DNA of 64,000 nt. Origin: Ruminococcus sp. Lineage in GTDB: Bacteria > Bacillota > Clostridia > Oscillospirales > Acutalibacteraceae. Below, one piece after another: positions 40,490 to 49,232 of this stretch. Under the pieces are notes generated by a model. It was not told the origin of the DNA, made no database searches, and saw only the letters and a list, made by a program, of their open reading frames with translations. Where the stretch lies: NCBI GenBank assembly GCA_004556705.1, contig SFGA01000001.1, positions 118,872 through 182,871 on the forward strand, given 5' to 3'. The translations under genes and the position numbers were made by a program. Each line of letters begins with the position of its first letter. The first letter of the stretch is position 1.

Positions 40490-40806
40490 CACAAATGTTC
40501 GAAAATATTTTAAGCAGAGTACGCATAAAAGGACTTTATCTGATTTTATCCGATAACCTGCCGATTTGTTTATTTTTATTATATGACCTGTCCTGCGAAT
40601 ATAATACCACAACATATAGTGTATGTCAACTAATTCAAGCACAATTTATGCAATTCAAGTAAAAAAATACAACTTTTTATCACTTTACTGTTTATAAATG
40701 TAATAAAATTTGATATAATATCTTGATAAAAAATTTGAGTGTTTGTTCGGCTGTTTCCGAACAAAAGCGGTTAAAATAAAGTTGATAAAAGAAAAGGAAT
40801 TTAATT

Positions 40807-42078
40807 ATGTTTGTAGATAAAGCGAAAATCCATATAAAAGCAGGAAACGGCGGCGACGGTGCCGTTGCTTTCCACAGAGAAAAATATGTGGCTTCCGGCG
40901 GCCCTGACGGCGGAGACGGCGGCAGAGGCGGCAACATTGTTTTTCAGGTTGACGATAATATTTCAACTCTTGCCGATTTCCGTTATAAAAGGAAATATAA
41001 AGCGCAAAACGGCGAAAACGGCAGAGGCAGCCGTTGTAACGGTAAAAAAGCTCCCGACCTTATAATCAAAGTACCGAGAGGCACGGTTATCCGTGAGGTT
41101 GAAAGCGGCGTCGTTATGGCGGATATGTCCTCAAACGAACCGTTTATTGCGGCAAAAGGCGGAAACGGCGGTTGGGGTAACTCTCATTTCGCAACTCCGA
41201 CAAGGCAGACGCCCCGTTTTGCAAAAAGCGGTGCTCCCGGCGAAGAATGGGAAGTAAGCCTTGAATTAAAGCTTATTGCAGATGTCGGACTTTTAGGCTT
41301 TCCGAATGTCGGTAAATCCTCTTTTCTCTCTGTTGTCAGCGAGGCAAAGCCGATTATCGGCGATTATCACTTTACAACTATAATTCCCGTTCTGGGCGTT
41401 GTTTCAATGGGCCCCGAAAACAGCTTTGTAATTGCCGATATTCCCGGACTTATTGAGGGAGCGGCTGACGGTGTAGGCTTAGGTCATGAATTTTTACGTC
41501 ATGTTGAGCGTTGCCGTATGCTTGTGCATATAGTTGACGTTGCAGGCAGTGAGGGCAGAGACCCGATTGAAGACTTCGAAAAGATAAACGAAGAGCTTGT
41601 AAAATTCAACCCCGAGCTTGCAAAATGTCCGCAGATTGTCGCAGGTAACAAAATCGACCTTGCCACAGACGAACAGCTTGCAACCTTTAGAAATTATATT
41701 GAGAGCAAGGGCTATGAATACTTTGAAATTTGCGCCCCCATTCAGTACAACACGAAAGAACTTATCAATGCCGTAGCGAAAAAGCTTGCTTCTCTTCCGC
41801 CTGTCAAAAAATATGAATCGGAAGAAATTCCGCTTGAGGTTATAGCGCAGAAGAAAAATGACGGTTTCAAAGTTACCGTTGAGGACGGCGTTTACATTGT
41901 CGAGGCTGAATGGCTCTATAAAATTCTCCTCAAAACCGACCCCGATGACTACTCCTCGCTTCAATACTTCCAAAATGTTCTTCAATCCAGCGGTATAATC
42001 GATGAACTTATCAAGCAGGGTATTCACGAAGGGGATACAGTATCAATTTACGACCTCGAATTCGATTACATCCCTTAA
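40807..42078 (+). CDS. obgE: GTPase ObgE/CgtA
   Basis: 423 residues with three domains. The Gly-rich OBG fold (1-158) has KAGNGGDGAVAFHREKYV. The G domain (about 159-330) has G1 GFPNVGKSS, G3 ADIPGLIEGA and G4 AGNKIDL. The C-terminal OCT domain (about 345-423) completes it. It is an essential ribosome-assembly and stress GTPase. AAAAGGAAT precedes the ATG. Length is normal for Firmicutes. Confidence 0.98.
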   Translation: MFVDKAKIHIKAGNGGDGAVAFHREKYVASGGPDGGDGGRGGNIVFQVDDNISTLADFRYKRKYKAQNGENGRGSRCNGKKAPDLIIKVPRGTVIREVESGVVMADMSSNEPFIAAKGGNGGWGNSHFATPTRQTPRFAKSGAPGEEWEVSLELKLIADVGLLGFPNVGKSSFLSVVSEAKPIIGDYHFTTIIPVLGVVSMGPENSFVIADIPGLIEGAADGVGLGHEFLRHVERCRMLVHIVDVAGSEGRDPIEDFEKINEELVKFNPELAKCPQIVAGNKIDLATDEQLATFRNYIESKGYEYFEICAPIQYNTKELINAVAKKLASLPPVKKYESEEIPLEVIAQKKNDGFKVTVEDGVYIVEAEWLYKILLKTDPDDYSSLQYFQNVLQSSGIIDELIKQGIHEGDTVSIYDLEFDYIP

Positions 42079-42179
42079 TTTTGGTGCTTTTTGCGCAATA
42101 CTGCATTGTTGCGTGCTCGACGTATGGCATACGCCATCGCACTTACGCCTTATCTTGCACAAAAATCACACAAAATTAA
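42075..42179. repeat. 105-bp imperfect inverted-repeat element after obgE
   Basis: TTAATTTTGGTGCTTTTTGC (42075 onward) is mirrored by GCACAAAAATCACACAAAATTAA ending 42179, about 19 of 24 positions matching. The left arm overlaps the obgE stop. Part of the inside (TGCTTTTTGCGCA) recurs near 42191, so this looks like a mobile or REP-like unit. Confidence 0.5.
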
Positions 42180-42473
42180 AAATAAATGTTGCTTTTTGCG
42201 CATAGCTTCGTTGCTGCGGTCAACATCAAATTAACCTTACCGGTGTATGGCGGTGGCTTGCTGCCGCCGTTAGATTGCCGTTGATATATGATGATTTACG
42301 GCTGAAAGCAATATATAAATCCGCAAAAGTTGGTAGCGACAGCGAGCCGTCGTGAGGGCGTTTACAACCGAACAGGCAAGCCGAGCGTGATTTTTGCGGA
42401 AAAGGAGGAGTTGCGTAGTGAGTGAGAGACAGCCAAAGGCTGTTGCGAACGATACGTCGCAAACGACGACGAA

Positions 42474-42557
42474 CCGTAGGGACAGCCCTTGCGGCTGTCC
42501 GTTGCCCTGATTTTATATGTAATTTGTTGCGGACAGGGGCAAGCCCTGTCCCTACGG
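42474..42557. repeat. 84-bp inverted-repeat element
   Basis: CCGTAGGGACAG (42474-42485) is exactly inverted as CTGTCCCTACGG (42546-42557), with nested arms GCCCTTGC/GGCAAGC and GGCTGTCCG/GCGGACAGG. It can fold into a long hairpin. Units with GTAGGGACAG ends occur in many copies in Clostridial genomes, from general knowledge. Confidence 0.6.
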
Positions 42558-42611
42558 TATAATATCGAATTCAATTGTGCTTCCGCCCCATCTTTGAGGG
42601 GGCTGTCGTTT

Positions 42612-42716
42612 TTCGCAGAAAAATGACTGAGGGAGTTTTTTATAATTTGAAATAATCTTCTTAACTCCCTCAGTTTCGCTTCGCTCAACAGCTCCCTCGG
42701 AGAGGGAGCGAACTTT
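42612..42716. repeat. Repeat element with nested hairpins
   Basis: ACTGAGGGAGTT near 42623 pairs with AACTCCCTCAGT near 42663. A second hairpin CTCCCTC/GAGGGAG follows near 42691-42708. The text CAGTTTCGCTTCGCTCAACAG is typical of interspersed repeats in this bacterial group, not of genes. Together with its neighbours it fills the 710-bp gap between obgE and mrnC. Confidence 0.5.
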
Positions 42717-42737
42717 TAAGGAAATTTCATATGAAAT

Positions 42738-42770
42738 AAACAACCTATAAACAACCTATAAACAACCTAT
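42738..42770 (+). repeat. Three exact 11-bp tandem repeats
   Basis: AAACAACCTAT three times in a row, ending 18 bp before the mrnC start codon. Copy-number slippage here could change spacing upstream of the ribosome site. Confidence 0.85.
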
Positions 42771-42788
42771 TTTTATATCAGGTGAAAA

Positions 42789-43220
42789 ATGGACAATAAT
42801 AAAATTGTAAACAAAAATGACATATCGAATTACAGTCCTATGGCTATGGCATTTTTGGGCGATGCGGTTTACGGACTTTTGGTGCGTGAAAAGCTCGTTC
42901 TTGAATGTAACAGACCGGCGGGTGCTCTACATACGCTTTCGATAAAGCAGGTAAATGCCGCCGCACAGGCAAAGGGCGCTAAAAAGCTTTTATCTGTTTT
43001 GACTCAAGAGGAATCGGACGTGTTTAAGCGTGGCAGAAACACCCACACAAAGCACACTCCGAAAAATCAGTCCGAGGGCGATTATCATTATGCCACGGGT
43101 CTTGAAACGCTTTTCGGTTATCTGTATCTTTTGGGCGAAGAAAAAAGACTTCGTGAGCTATTTGAAATAATCAACGGCGACGGGGTGCTCAATTCTGAAA
43201 CGGGTAGCGACAAGGACTAA
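42789..43220 (+). CDS. mrnC: Mini-ribonuclease III
   Basis: 143 residues: an RNase III catalytic domain without the dsRNA-binding domain. AMAFLGDAVYGLLVRE carries the metal-binding Asp, and YHYATGLETLFGYLYLLGE the conserved Glu. It matures 23S rRNA in Firmicutes. CAGGTG precedes the ATG. It usually neighbours cysS; here it neighbours a YitT-family gene instead. Confidence 0.93.
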   Translation: MDNNKIVNKNDISNYSPMAMAFLGDAVYGLLVREKLVLECNRPAGALHTLSIKQVNAAAQAKGAKKLLSVLTQEESDVFKRGRNTHTKHTPKNQSEGDYHYATGLETLFGYLYLLGEEKRLRELFEIINGDGVLNSETGSDKD

Positions 43221-43221
43221 T

Positions 43222-44067
43222 ATTAAAAACACATTCAAGGATTTCCTTTGGTGGACTTTAGGCAGTATACTTTTTGCGGCCGCAATTAACCTTTTTACTG
43301 CTCCGAATGAGATAACCGTAGGCGGTTTTTCGGGAATTGCTACGGTTGTAAATTATCTTTTCGGCTTTCCGATAGGTCTTTCGATATTCCTTTTGAATGT
43401 GCCGTTATTTGTTGTTGCTTTTCTTAAATTAGGATATAAATTTGTTATAAAAACATTTATAGCCACCTTTGAAAGTTCATTTTTTATTGACTTGTTTGCG
43501 AGCTTTATGAAAGGCTATTCGGGTGACAGACTTTTAAGCGCTGTTTTCGGCGGTGTACTGCTCGGCACGGGGTTGGGACTTATTTTTCTCCACGGTGCGA
43601 CAACGGGCGGAACGGATGTCATAGCAACTCTGTTAAGACTTAAATATCCTCATCTTTCAATGGGCAGACTTATTTTTATAGTTGACCTTACGATAGTTTT
43701 GCTGTCGTATTTCGCATATAAAAGCGTAGACGCAATACTTTATGCACTTGTTACCGTTTTTATTTCAACTCAGGCGGTAGACCTTGTAGGCTCGGGCTTT
43801 TCACATTCAAAAACCGTGCTTATTGTTACCGAACACGGGAAAGAAATGGCGCAGGAAATACTTTTTACTCTCGGCAGGGGAGTTACGTCTGTTAAGGCTC
43901 AGGGTGCATATACGGGAAATGAAAAGCAGATAATTTTCTGTGCCGTGAGAGCCGAAGAGGTTGCGTATTTTTCAAAGCTTATAGGTCAGGTTGACAAAAA
44001 TTCATTTATGATAGTTACCGATGCCGACGATATTTACGGCAACGGCTTTAATAAAGAAAAACTGTAA
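43222..44067 (+). CDS. YitT-family membrane protein (DUF2179), apparent ATT start
   Basis: About 281 residues. The N-terminal part has five membrane segments with GGFSGIATVVNYLFG and the second family motif LHGATTGGTDVIATLL; the DUF2179 domain follows (about 205-275). Similarity to YitT begins around residue 5, well before the first ATG/GTG/TTG with a ribosome site. The frame is open from 43171, and the only suitably placed start is ATT at 43222, preceded by ACAAGGACT and directly after the mrnC stop. A CTG at 43195 is an alternative. A TTG at 43393 would remove the first two membrane segments. Confidence 0.8.
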   Translation: MKNTFKDFLWWTLGSILFAAAINLFTAPNEITVGGFSGIATVVNYLFGFPIGLSIFLLNVPLFVVAFLKLGYKFVIKTFIATFESSFFIDLFASFMKGYSGDRLLSAVFGGVLLGTGLGLIFLHGATTGGTDVIATLLRLKYPHLSMGRLIFIVDLTIVLLSYFAYKSVDAILYALVTVFISTQAVDLVGSGFSHSKTVLIVTEHGKEMAQEILFTLGRGVTSVKAQGAYTGNEKQIIFCAVRAEEVAYFSKLIGQVDKNSFMIVTDADDIYGNGFNKEKL

Positions 44068-44087
44068 TTTTATATAAGAGGTAGTTT

Positions 44088-45893
44088 ATGGCAAAAAAGG
44101 AAAACATCAGAAATTTCTCGATTATCGCTCACATTGACCACGGCAAATCGACCCTTGCGGACAGACTTTTGGAGCTTACCGATTCTGTTGCAAAGCGTGA
44201 TATGGAGGATCAGCTGCTTGATAATATGGACCTTGAGCGTGAAAGAGGTATTACAATCAAGGCACACGCCGTAAAGCTTGATTATACCGCAAAGGACGGT
44301 AAGACCTACGAGCTTAATTTGATTGACACTCCCGGTCATGTTGACTTTAACTATGAGGTATCCCGTTCTCTTGCGGCTTGTGAGGGTGCAGTGCTTATCG
44401 TTGACGCTTCGCAGGGCGTTGAGGCGCAGACTCTTGCAAATACATATCTTGCGCTTGACCACAATCTTGAAATTGTACCTATTATAAATAAAATAGATTT
44501 GCCTGCCGCAGACCCCGAGCGTGTTGCTCATGAGGTTGAGGATGTAATCGGCATCCCGTGCCTTGATGCTCCGAGAGTTTCCGCAAAAACAGGCGAAAAT
44601 GTGGAGTCTGTTTTGGAGGAAATCGTAAATCTTGTACCTCCTCCTGAGGACAGAGACAGCGAGCCGTTGAGAGCGTTGATTTTCGACTCGATTTACGACA
44701 GCTACCGTGGCGTAATTGTTTATGTCAGAGTTATGGACGGCAAGATAAAGCCCGGCGACACTATGCGTATGATGGCTACGGGTGCGGAATTTACCGTTGT
44801 TGAAACAGGCTATATGAGAGCAACCTCTCTTGAGCCTGCAAAAGAGCTTTCTTCGGGCGAGGTTGGATATATCACGGCTTCAATCAAAACCGTTTCCGAC
44901 GCCCGAGTCGGCGATACCGTTACAACAGCCGAAAGACCTGCCACAGAGCCGCTTCCGGGTTACAGAAAGGTAAATCCGATGGTATTCTGCGGTGTTTATC
45001 CTGCCGACGGTGCGGACTATGAAAATCTCCGTGACGCACTTGAAAAGCTTCAATTAAACGATGCGGCGCTTTCATTTGAGCCTGAAACCTCGGGTGCATT
45101 GGGCTTTGGCTTCAGGTGCGGCTTCCTCGGACTTCTCCACCTTGAAATTATACAGGAACGCCTTGACAGGGAATATAATCTTGACCTTGTAACGACAATT
45201 CCGAGCGTTGTATATAAAATTCATCTTACTGATAAGTCGGTGGTTGAAATCGACAACCCGTCGAACTATCCCGACCCTGCGACGATTGATTATTCGGAAG
45301 AGCCCGTTGTCGAGGCACACATTTACGCTCCGCCCGAATATGTCGGTGCAATTATGGACTTGTGTCAGGACAGACGTGGCACCTACGAGGGTATGACCTA
45401 TCTTGATGCGGACAGAGTTGATTTGAAATACATTCTTCCGCTTAACGAGATAATCTATGACTTCTTTGATGTTCTTAAATCGAGAACAAGAGGCTATGCT
45501 TCCTTTGACTATGAGCTCAAAGGCTATGAAAAATCACAGCTTGTTAAACTTGATGTATTGTTAAACGGCGATGTAATAGACGCTCTTTCGTTTATTATTC
45601 ATTCCGATAAGGCATATACAAGAGCGAGAAAAATCGCAGAAAAGCTTAAAGAGAATATTCCGAGACAGATGTTTGAAATCCCGATTCAGATAGCAGTCGG
45701 CGGAAAGGTAATCGCCCGTGAAACCGTTAAGGCAATGCGTAAGGACGTGCTTGCGAAGTGCTACGGCGGCGATATTACAAGAAAGAAGAAACTTCTCGAA
45801 AAACAGAAGGAAGGAAAGAAGCGAATGCGCCGGTTTGGTACGGTTGAAGTACCGCAGGAGGCATTTATGTCGGTGTTGAAGTTAGATGAATAA
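44088..45893 (+). CDS. lepA: Elongation factor 4 (LepA)
   Basis: 601 residues, full length. G motifs: AHIDHGKSTLADRLLE, DTPGHVDFNYE and NKIDLP; switch region RGITIKAHAVKL; the C-terminal LepA-specific domain ends in GGDITRKKKLLEKQKEGKKR. It acts on stalled or mistranslocated ribosomes. AGAGGTAG precedes the ATG. It overlaps the following gene by 8 bp. Confidence 0.98.
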   Translation: MAKKENIRNFSIIAHIDHGKSTLADRLLELTDSVAKRDMEDQLLDNMDLERERGITIKAHAVKLDYTAKDGKTYELNLIDTPGHVDFNYEVSRSLAACEGAVLIVDASQGVEAQTLANTYLALDHNLEIVPIINKIDLPAADPERVAHEVEDVIGIPCLDAPRVSAKTGENVESVLEEIVNLVPPPEDRDSEPLRALIFDSIYDSYRGVIVYVRVMDGKIKPGDTMRMMATGAEFTVVETGYMRATSLEPAKELSSGEVGYITASIKTVSDARVGDTVTTAERPATEPLPGYRKVNPMVFCGVYPADGADYENLRDALEKLQLNDAALSFEPETSGALGFGFRCGFLGLLHLEIIQERLDREYNLDLVTTIPSVVYKIHLTDKSVVEIDNPSNYPDPATIDYSEEPVVEAHIYAPPEYVGAIMDLCQDRRGTYEGMTYLDADRVDLKYILPLNEIIYDFFDVLKSRTRGYASFDYELKGYEKSQLVKLDVLLNGDVIDALSFIIHSDKAYTRARKIAEKLKENIPRQMFEIPIQIAVGGKVIARETVKAMRKDVLAKCYGGDITRKKKLLEKQKEGKKRMRRFGTVEVPQEAFMSVLKLDE

Positions 45894-46374
45894 CAGAGAT
45901 AACATTTTGCAGAGGTTAGACGAGCTTTCTGTTTCGTATGAGCTAAAGGAGCACCCTGCCGCTTTTACAATGGAAGAGCTTGACGAATTGCACCTCAACG
46001 ATAATAACGAAATATGTAAAAACCTATTTCTTCGTGATTACAAGGGTAAAAGACACGCCCTTGTAATTTTGCGAGGGGATAAACACGCAGATTTACCGCT
46101 TATTCGTGATGAGATAGGTTCAACAAGATTGAGTTTTGCCTCGGATGAGCGACTTTCGAAGTATCTTGATGTTAAAAAAGGCTCTGTTTCTCTTTTGGGT
46201 ATCATAAACGATACTGCGGATGCGGTTGAGGTCTATCTTGACGAGGATTTGAAAACGCTTCCGTGCCTCGGCTTCCATCCGAACGACAACACGGCTACCG
46301 TGCTTTTGAGCTTTGACGACGTGATAAAATATGTTGAAAGCACCGCACATGATATTCGCTTTATAAAGGTATGA
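45886..46374 (+). CDS. Prolyl-tRNA synthetase-associated deacylase (PrdX/ProXp type)
   Basis: 162 residues of the YbaK/ProX editing fold: KEHPAAFTMEEL, NLFLRDYKGKRHALVILRGD with the conserved Lys, and GSVSLLGIINDTADAVEVYLD with GFHPNDNTATV near the end. Free-standing members hydrolyse mischarged Ala-tRNA(Pro) or related substrates. It overlaps lepA by 8 bp and hemW by 4 bp. Confidence 0.88.
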   Translation: MNNRDNILQRLDELSVSYELKEHPAAFTMEELDELHLNDNNEICKNLFLRDYKGKRHALVILRGDKHADLPLIRDEIGSTRLSFASDERLSKYLDVKKGSVSLLGIINDTADAVEVYLDEDLKTLPCLGFHPNDNTATVLLSFDDVIKYVESTAHDIRFIKV

Positions 46375-47465
46375 AAAAGGATATAGGATTATATATTCAC
46401 ATTCCGTTTTGCGACTCAAAATGTCCGTATTGCGATTTCTATTCTTTTCGCTGTAAGGATGACGAAAAAGAGCGATATGTGAGCCTTTTATGTGACGAAA
46501 TAAAGTCAAAATCAGGGCAAATCAACTGTAAAGTAAATACACTTTACATAGGCGGAGGAACCCCGTCGTGTATAGGGTTTGAGCGTCTTTGTAAAATCAT
46601 TGAATGTGTAAAATCTAATTTTTCCTTAACAGACGGCGCAGAGATAACGGTCGAGTGTAATCCGCACTCCGTTTCTTATGAATTTTTCAAAAATATAGCG
46701 GCTGTCGGCGTCAACAGAGTGTCGCTCGGACTTCAATCGGCAAACGATAATGAGCGAAAAAGACTTGGCAGAATATCGGGCAAAAAAGAGGTTGAAAATG
46801 CCGTCAATTTTGCACGAAAAGCAGGTATCGAAAACATTTCGCTTGACGTTATGCTCGGTATCCCCGAAAGCACGGTTGAAAGCTTAAAAGCGACGCTTGA
46901 TTTTTGTATAGGGCAAAACGTACCGCACGTTAGCTGTTATATCCTTAAAATTGAGGAGAACACGCCGTTTTATAAAATGCAAAATACGCTTTCGCTGCCC
47001 GACGACGATACCGTTGCAGATATGTATTTGTATATGTGCGAATACCTTGAAAAGCACGGCTATAATCAGTATGAAATTTCAAACTTCTCTAAGCAGGGCT
47101 TTGAAAGCCGACACAATTTGAAATATTGGAATTGCGAGGAATATTTAGGTATCGGCTCTTCGGCTCATTCCTTTATTGACGGAAAACGCTTTTACTGTGA
47201 GAAAAGAACGGACAAATTTGTTTGTGTTCCCGACGGCGAGGGCGGCGATTTCTCGGAATACGCAATGTTGAAGCTGAGGCTGAAACAGGGGATAACCGAA
47301 GCGGAAACGGAAAGCAGGTTTTCTCATCCGATACCCGAAAAAATGCGCCGTGAGGCTGAATTTTTTCAAAAGAACGGGCTTGTAATTTCAGATTCGGAGG
47401 GTATCAGACTTACCCGAAACGGATTTTTGCTTTCAAATACTGTCATTTCAAGGTTGATATATTAA
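46371..47465 (+). CDS. hemW: HemW, radical SAM heme chaperone
   Basis: 364 residues. The radical SAM cluster motif is CDSKCPYCDFYSF (CxxxCxxC), with the SAM-binding GGGTPS and ECNPHS. The C-terminal HemW domain includes YEISNFSKQGFESRHN and NLKYWNCEEYLGIGSSAHS. HemW was long annotated as oxygen-independent coproporphyrinogen oxidase but transfers heme. It overlaps the previous gene by 4 bp. Confidence 0.93.
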   Translation: MKKDIGLYIHIPFCDSKCPYCDFYSFRCKDDEKERYVSLLCDEIKSKSGQINCKVNTLYIGGGTPSCIGFERLCKIIECVKSNFSLTDGAEITVECNPHSVSYEFFKNIAAVGVNRVSLGLQSANDNERKRLGRISGKKEVENAVNFARKAGIENISLDVMLGIPESTVESLKATLDFCIGQNVPHVSCYILKIEENTPFYKMQNTLSLPDDDTVADMYLYMCEYLEKHGYNQYEISNFSKQGFESRHNLKYWNCEEYLGIGSSAHSFIDGKRFYCEKRTDKFVCVPDGEGGDFSEYAMLKLRLKQGITEAETESRFSHPIPEKMRREAEFFQKNGLVISDSEGIRLTRNGFLLSNTVISRLIY

Positions 47466-47516
47466 AAATATTGTGTTAGAATACTTTTTGCGAATTTTAA
47501 GAAAGAAGGTGGACAA

Positions 47517-48431
47517 ATGCCCATTAAAATAGATAATCAGCTTCCGGCAAGGCATAGCCTTGAGCTTGAAAACATTTTCGTTATGCCGGAAAACAGAGCA
47601 ATGACGCAGGATATTCGTCCGCTTCATATTATAATTCTTAATCTTATGCCGACTAAAATCGAGACCGAAACGCAGATTTTACGACTTTTGAGTAACACTC
47701 CGCTTCAGGTTGACGTCGAGCTTTTGCAGGTTAAGTCGCATGTTGCAAAGAATGTATCACAAGAACACATGCTCAAGTTCTACAAGACTTTTGATGATGT
47801 TAAAAACCGCAAGTTTGACGGTATGATTGTTACGGGTGCGCCTGTCGAAATGATGCCGTTTGAAGAGGTTGATTATTGGGACGAACTTTGTGAGATTTTC
47901 GATTGGGCAAAGACCAATGTGTATTCTACCTATAATATATGCTGGGGTGCTCAGGCGGCATTGTACTATAAATACGGTGTTCCGAAGCATATACTTGATG
48001 AAAAGCTTTTCGGTGTTTTCAAGCACAGACCGCTTGACCTGTATCATCCGCTGCTTCGTGGCTTCTCCGACGTTTATTATGTACCGCATTCAAGGCATAC
48101 CGAAACTCGCAGGGAGGATATTGCCGAGGTCAAGGATTTGCAGATTTTGTCCTATTCCGACGAAGCGGGCGTGCATCTCATCTCCGATATGGCTTGCAGA
48201 AACTTCTTCTGCACGGGACATTCCGAGTATGACAGCGATACGCTTGCAAAGGAATATTTCAGGGATTTGAAAAAAGGTATGAATATTAAAATGCCTTACA
48301 ATTATTTCCCCGACAACGACCCGAGGAAAACGCCGCCTATCACTTGGCGTGGGGTGGGAAGTCTTTTGTTCCAAAATTGGCTTAACTATTTTGTCTACCA
48401 AAGAACTCCTTATGACCTTAATTCCTTATAA
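47517..48431 (+). CDS. metA: Homoserine O-acetyltransferase, MetA type
   Basis: 304 residues of the MetA family with nucleophile Cys142 in YNICWGAQAALYY and His in CTGHSEYD. Residue 111 is Glu (GAPVEMM), the residue shown in Bacillus MetA to favour acetyl-CoA, whereas E. coli has Gly and uses succinyl-CoA. So it should form O-acetyl-homoserine for methionine synthesis. AGAAAGAAGGTGG precedes the ATG. No T-box or SAM riboswitch is visible in the 51-bp gap upstream. Confidence 0.92.
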   Translation: MPIKIDNQLPARHSLELENIFVMPENRAMTQDIRPLHIIILNLMPTKIETETQILRLLSNTPLQVDVELLQVKSHVAKNVSQEHMLKFYKTFDDVKNRKFDGMIVTGAPVEMMPFEEVDYWDELCEIFDWAKTNVYSTYNICWGAQAALYYKYGVPKHILDEKLFGVFKHRPLDLYHPLLRGFSDVYYVPHSRHTETRREDIAEVKDLQILSYSDEAGVHLISDMACRNFFCTGHSEYDSDTLAKEYFRDLKKGMNIKMPYNYFPDNDPRKTPPITWRGVGSLLFQNWLNYFVYQRTPYDLNSL

Positions 48432-48450
48432 TCTCTTATAATCTATTAAA

Positions 48451-48492
48451 TAAAGGCGGCTGCGAAAACACGGTTTTTACAGTCGCTTTTCA
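48451..48492 (+). terminator. Terminator after metA
   Basis: AAAGGCGGCTG pairs imperfectly with CAGTCGCTTTT around an A/C-rich loop. It ends in a short T run. Confidence 0.5.
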
Positions 48493-48564
48493 TTATAATA
48501 TAAGGCGAATATCGGCGCATAAGAATAATGTTCGCATAAATAACCGCTTTTGAGAAAATTTTTC

Positions 48565-48593
48565 TTGACTTACGCAACGGTTTATGTTATATT
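48565..48593 (+). promoter_or_regulatory. Promoter of rpmG-secE-nusG
   Basis: TTGACT (48565-48570), 17-bp spacer, TATATT (48588-48593). Confidence 0.75.
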
Positions 48594-48686
48594 ACTTGTA
48601 CCTCTGAAAGAGGGTTCTTTTTTTGTGCCCACTTTTTTTGAGGTAGGCTAAACAAGCGTGTAACGCTAATAATGGAGGTGCCGAAA

Positions 48687-48836
48687 ATGAGAGTAAAGGT
48701 TACATTGGCTTGCACAGAGTGCAAACAGCGCAACTACAACACAATGAAAAACAAAAAGAACACACCGGACAGGTTGGAGATGAACAAGTACTGCAGATTC
48801 TGCAAGAAACATACTCTCCACAGAGAAACAAAGTAA
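48687..48836 (+). CDS. rpmG: 50S ribosomal protein L33
   Basis: 49 residues, MRVKVTLACTECKQRNYN at the start and YCRFCKKHTLHRETK at the end. The four Cys (CxxC twice) make it the zinc-binding form of L33. ATGGAGGTG precedes the ATG. The order rpmG-secE-nusG-rplKA is standard for Firmicutes. Confidence 0.97.
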   Translation: MRVKVTLACTECKQRNYNTMKNKKNTPDRLEMNKYCRFCKKHTLHRETK

Positions 48837-48851
48837 GCGGAGGTTAAAACA

Positions 48852-49220
48852 ATGGCTGACGAAATTAAAAAAGATTCTGCCGCTGCTCCCGCAAAAAACT
48901 CCAAGAAAGAAAACAAGCCCGAAGCTCCTAAGAAAAAGAAGAATGTTTTTGTCTCAATGGGCAAGAATATCAAGAAGTTCTTTAAGGATTTAAGGGGCGA
49001 GTGTAAAAAGGTCGTATGGCCGGATTCAAAAACCGTTCTCAAAAGCACAGGCATAGTTTTGCTCTGCGTATTTGTTTTAGGTTTGGTAATCTGGGGTATC
49101 GACACAGGTCTTTCGGAACTTATTAAGCTTCTCGTAAATGCTTCGAAAAATGCGCCGGCTGACACAGAAACAACAGCAGCCGTAGCAGGTTCAATCATTT
49201 CCGGATTCTTTGGTTTATAA
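48852..49220 (+). CDS. secE: Preprotein translocase subunit SecE
   Basis: 122 residues. A charged Lys/Ala/Pro-rich N-terminal extension of about 35 residues precedes the SecE core FFKDLRGECKKVVWPDSKTV and a single membrane segment (about 70-92). It clamps SecY in the translocon. The C-terminal hydrophobic tail is longer than usual. Confidence 0.94.
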   Translation: MADEIKKDSAAAPAKNSKKENKPEAPKKKKNVFVSMGKNIKKFFKDLRGECKKVVWPDSKTVLKSTGIVLLCVFVLGLVIWGIDTGLSELIKLLVNASKNAPADTETTAAVAGSIISGFFGL

Positions 49221-49232
49221 GGGGGATGTCTA

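Noticed and set aside
42226..42743. Several frames between obgE and mrnC
   Set aside because: All are translations of intergenic repeats with inverted structure; none has a ribosome site.
42075..42770. Possible CRISPR array
   Set aside because: The repeats are of different types and sizes with no regular spacing, and no cas genes are in the window.
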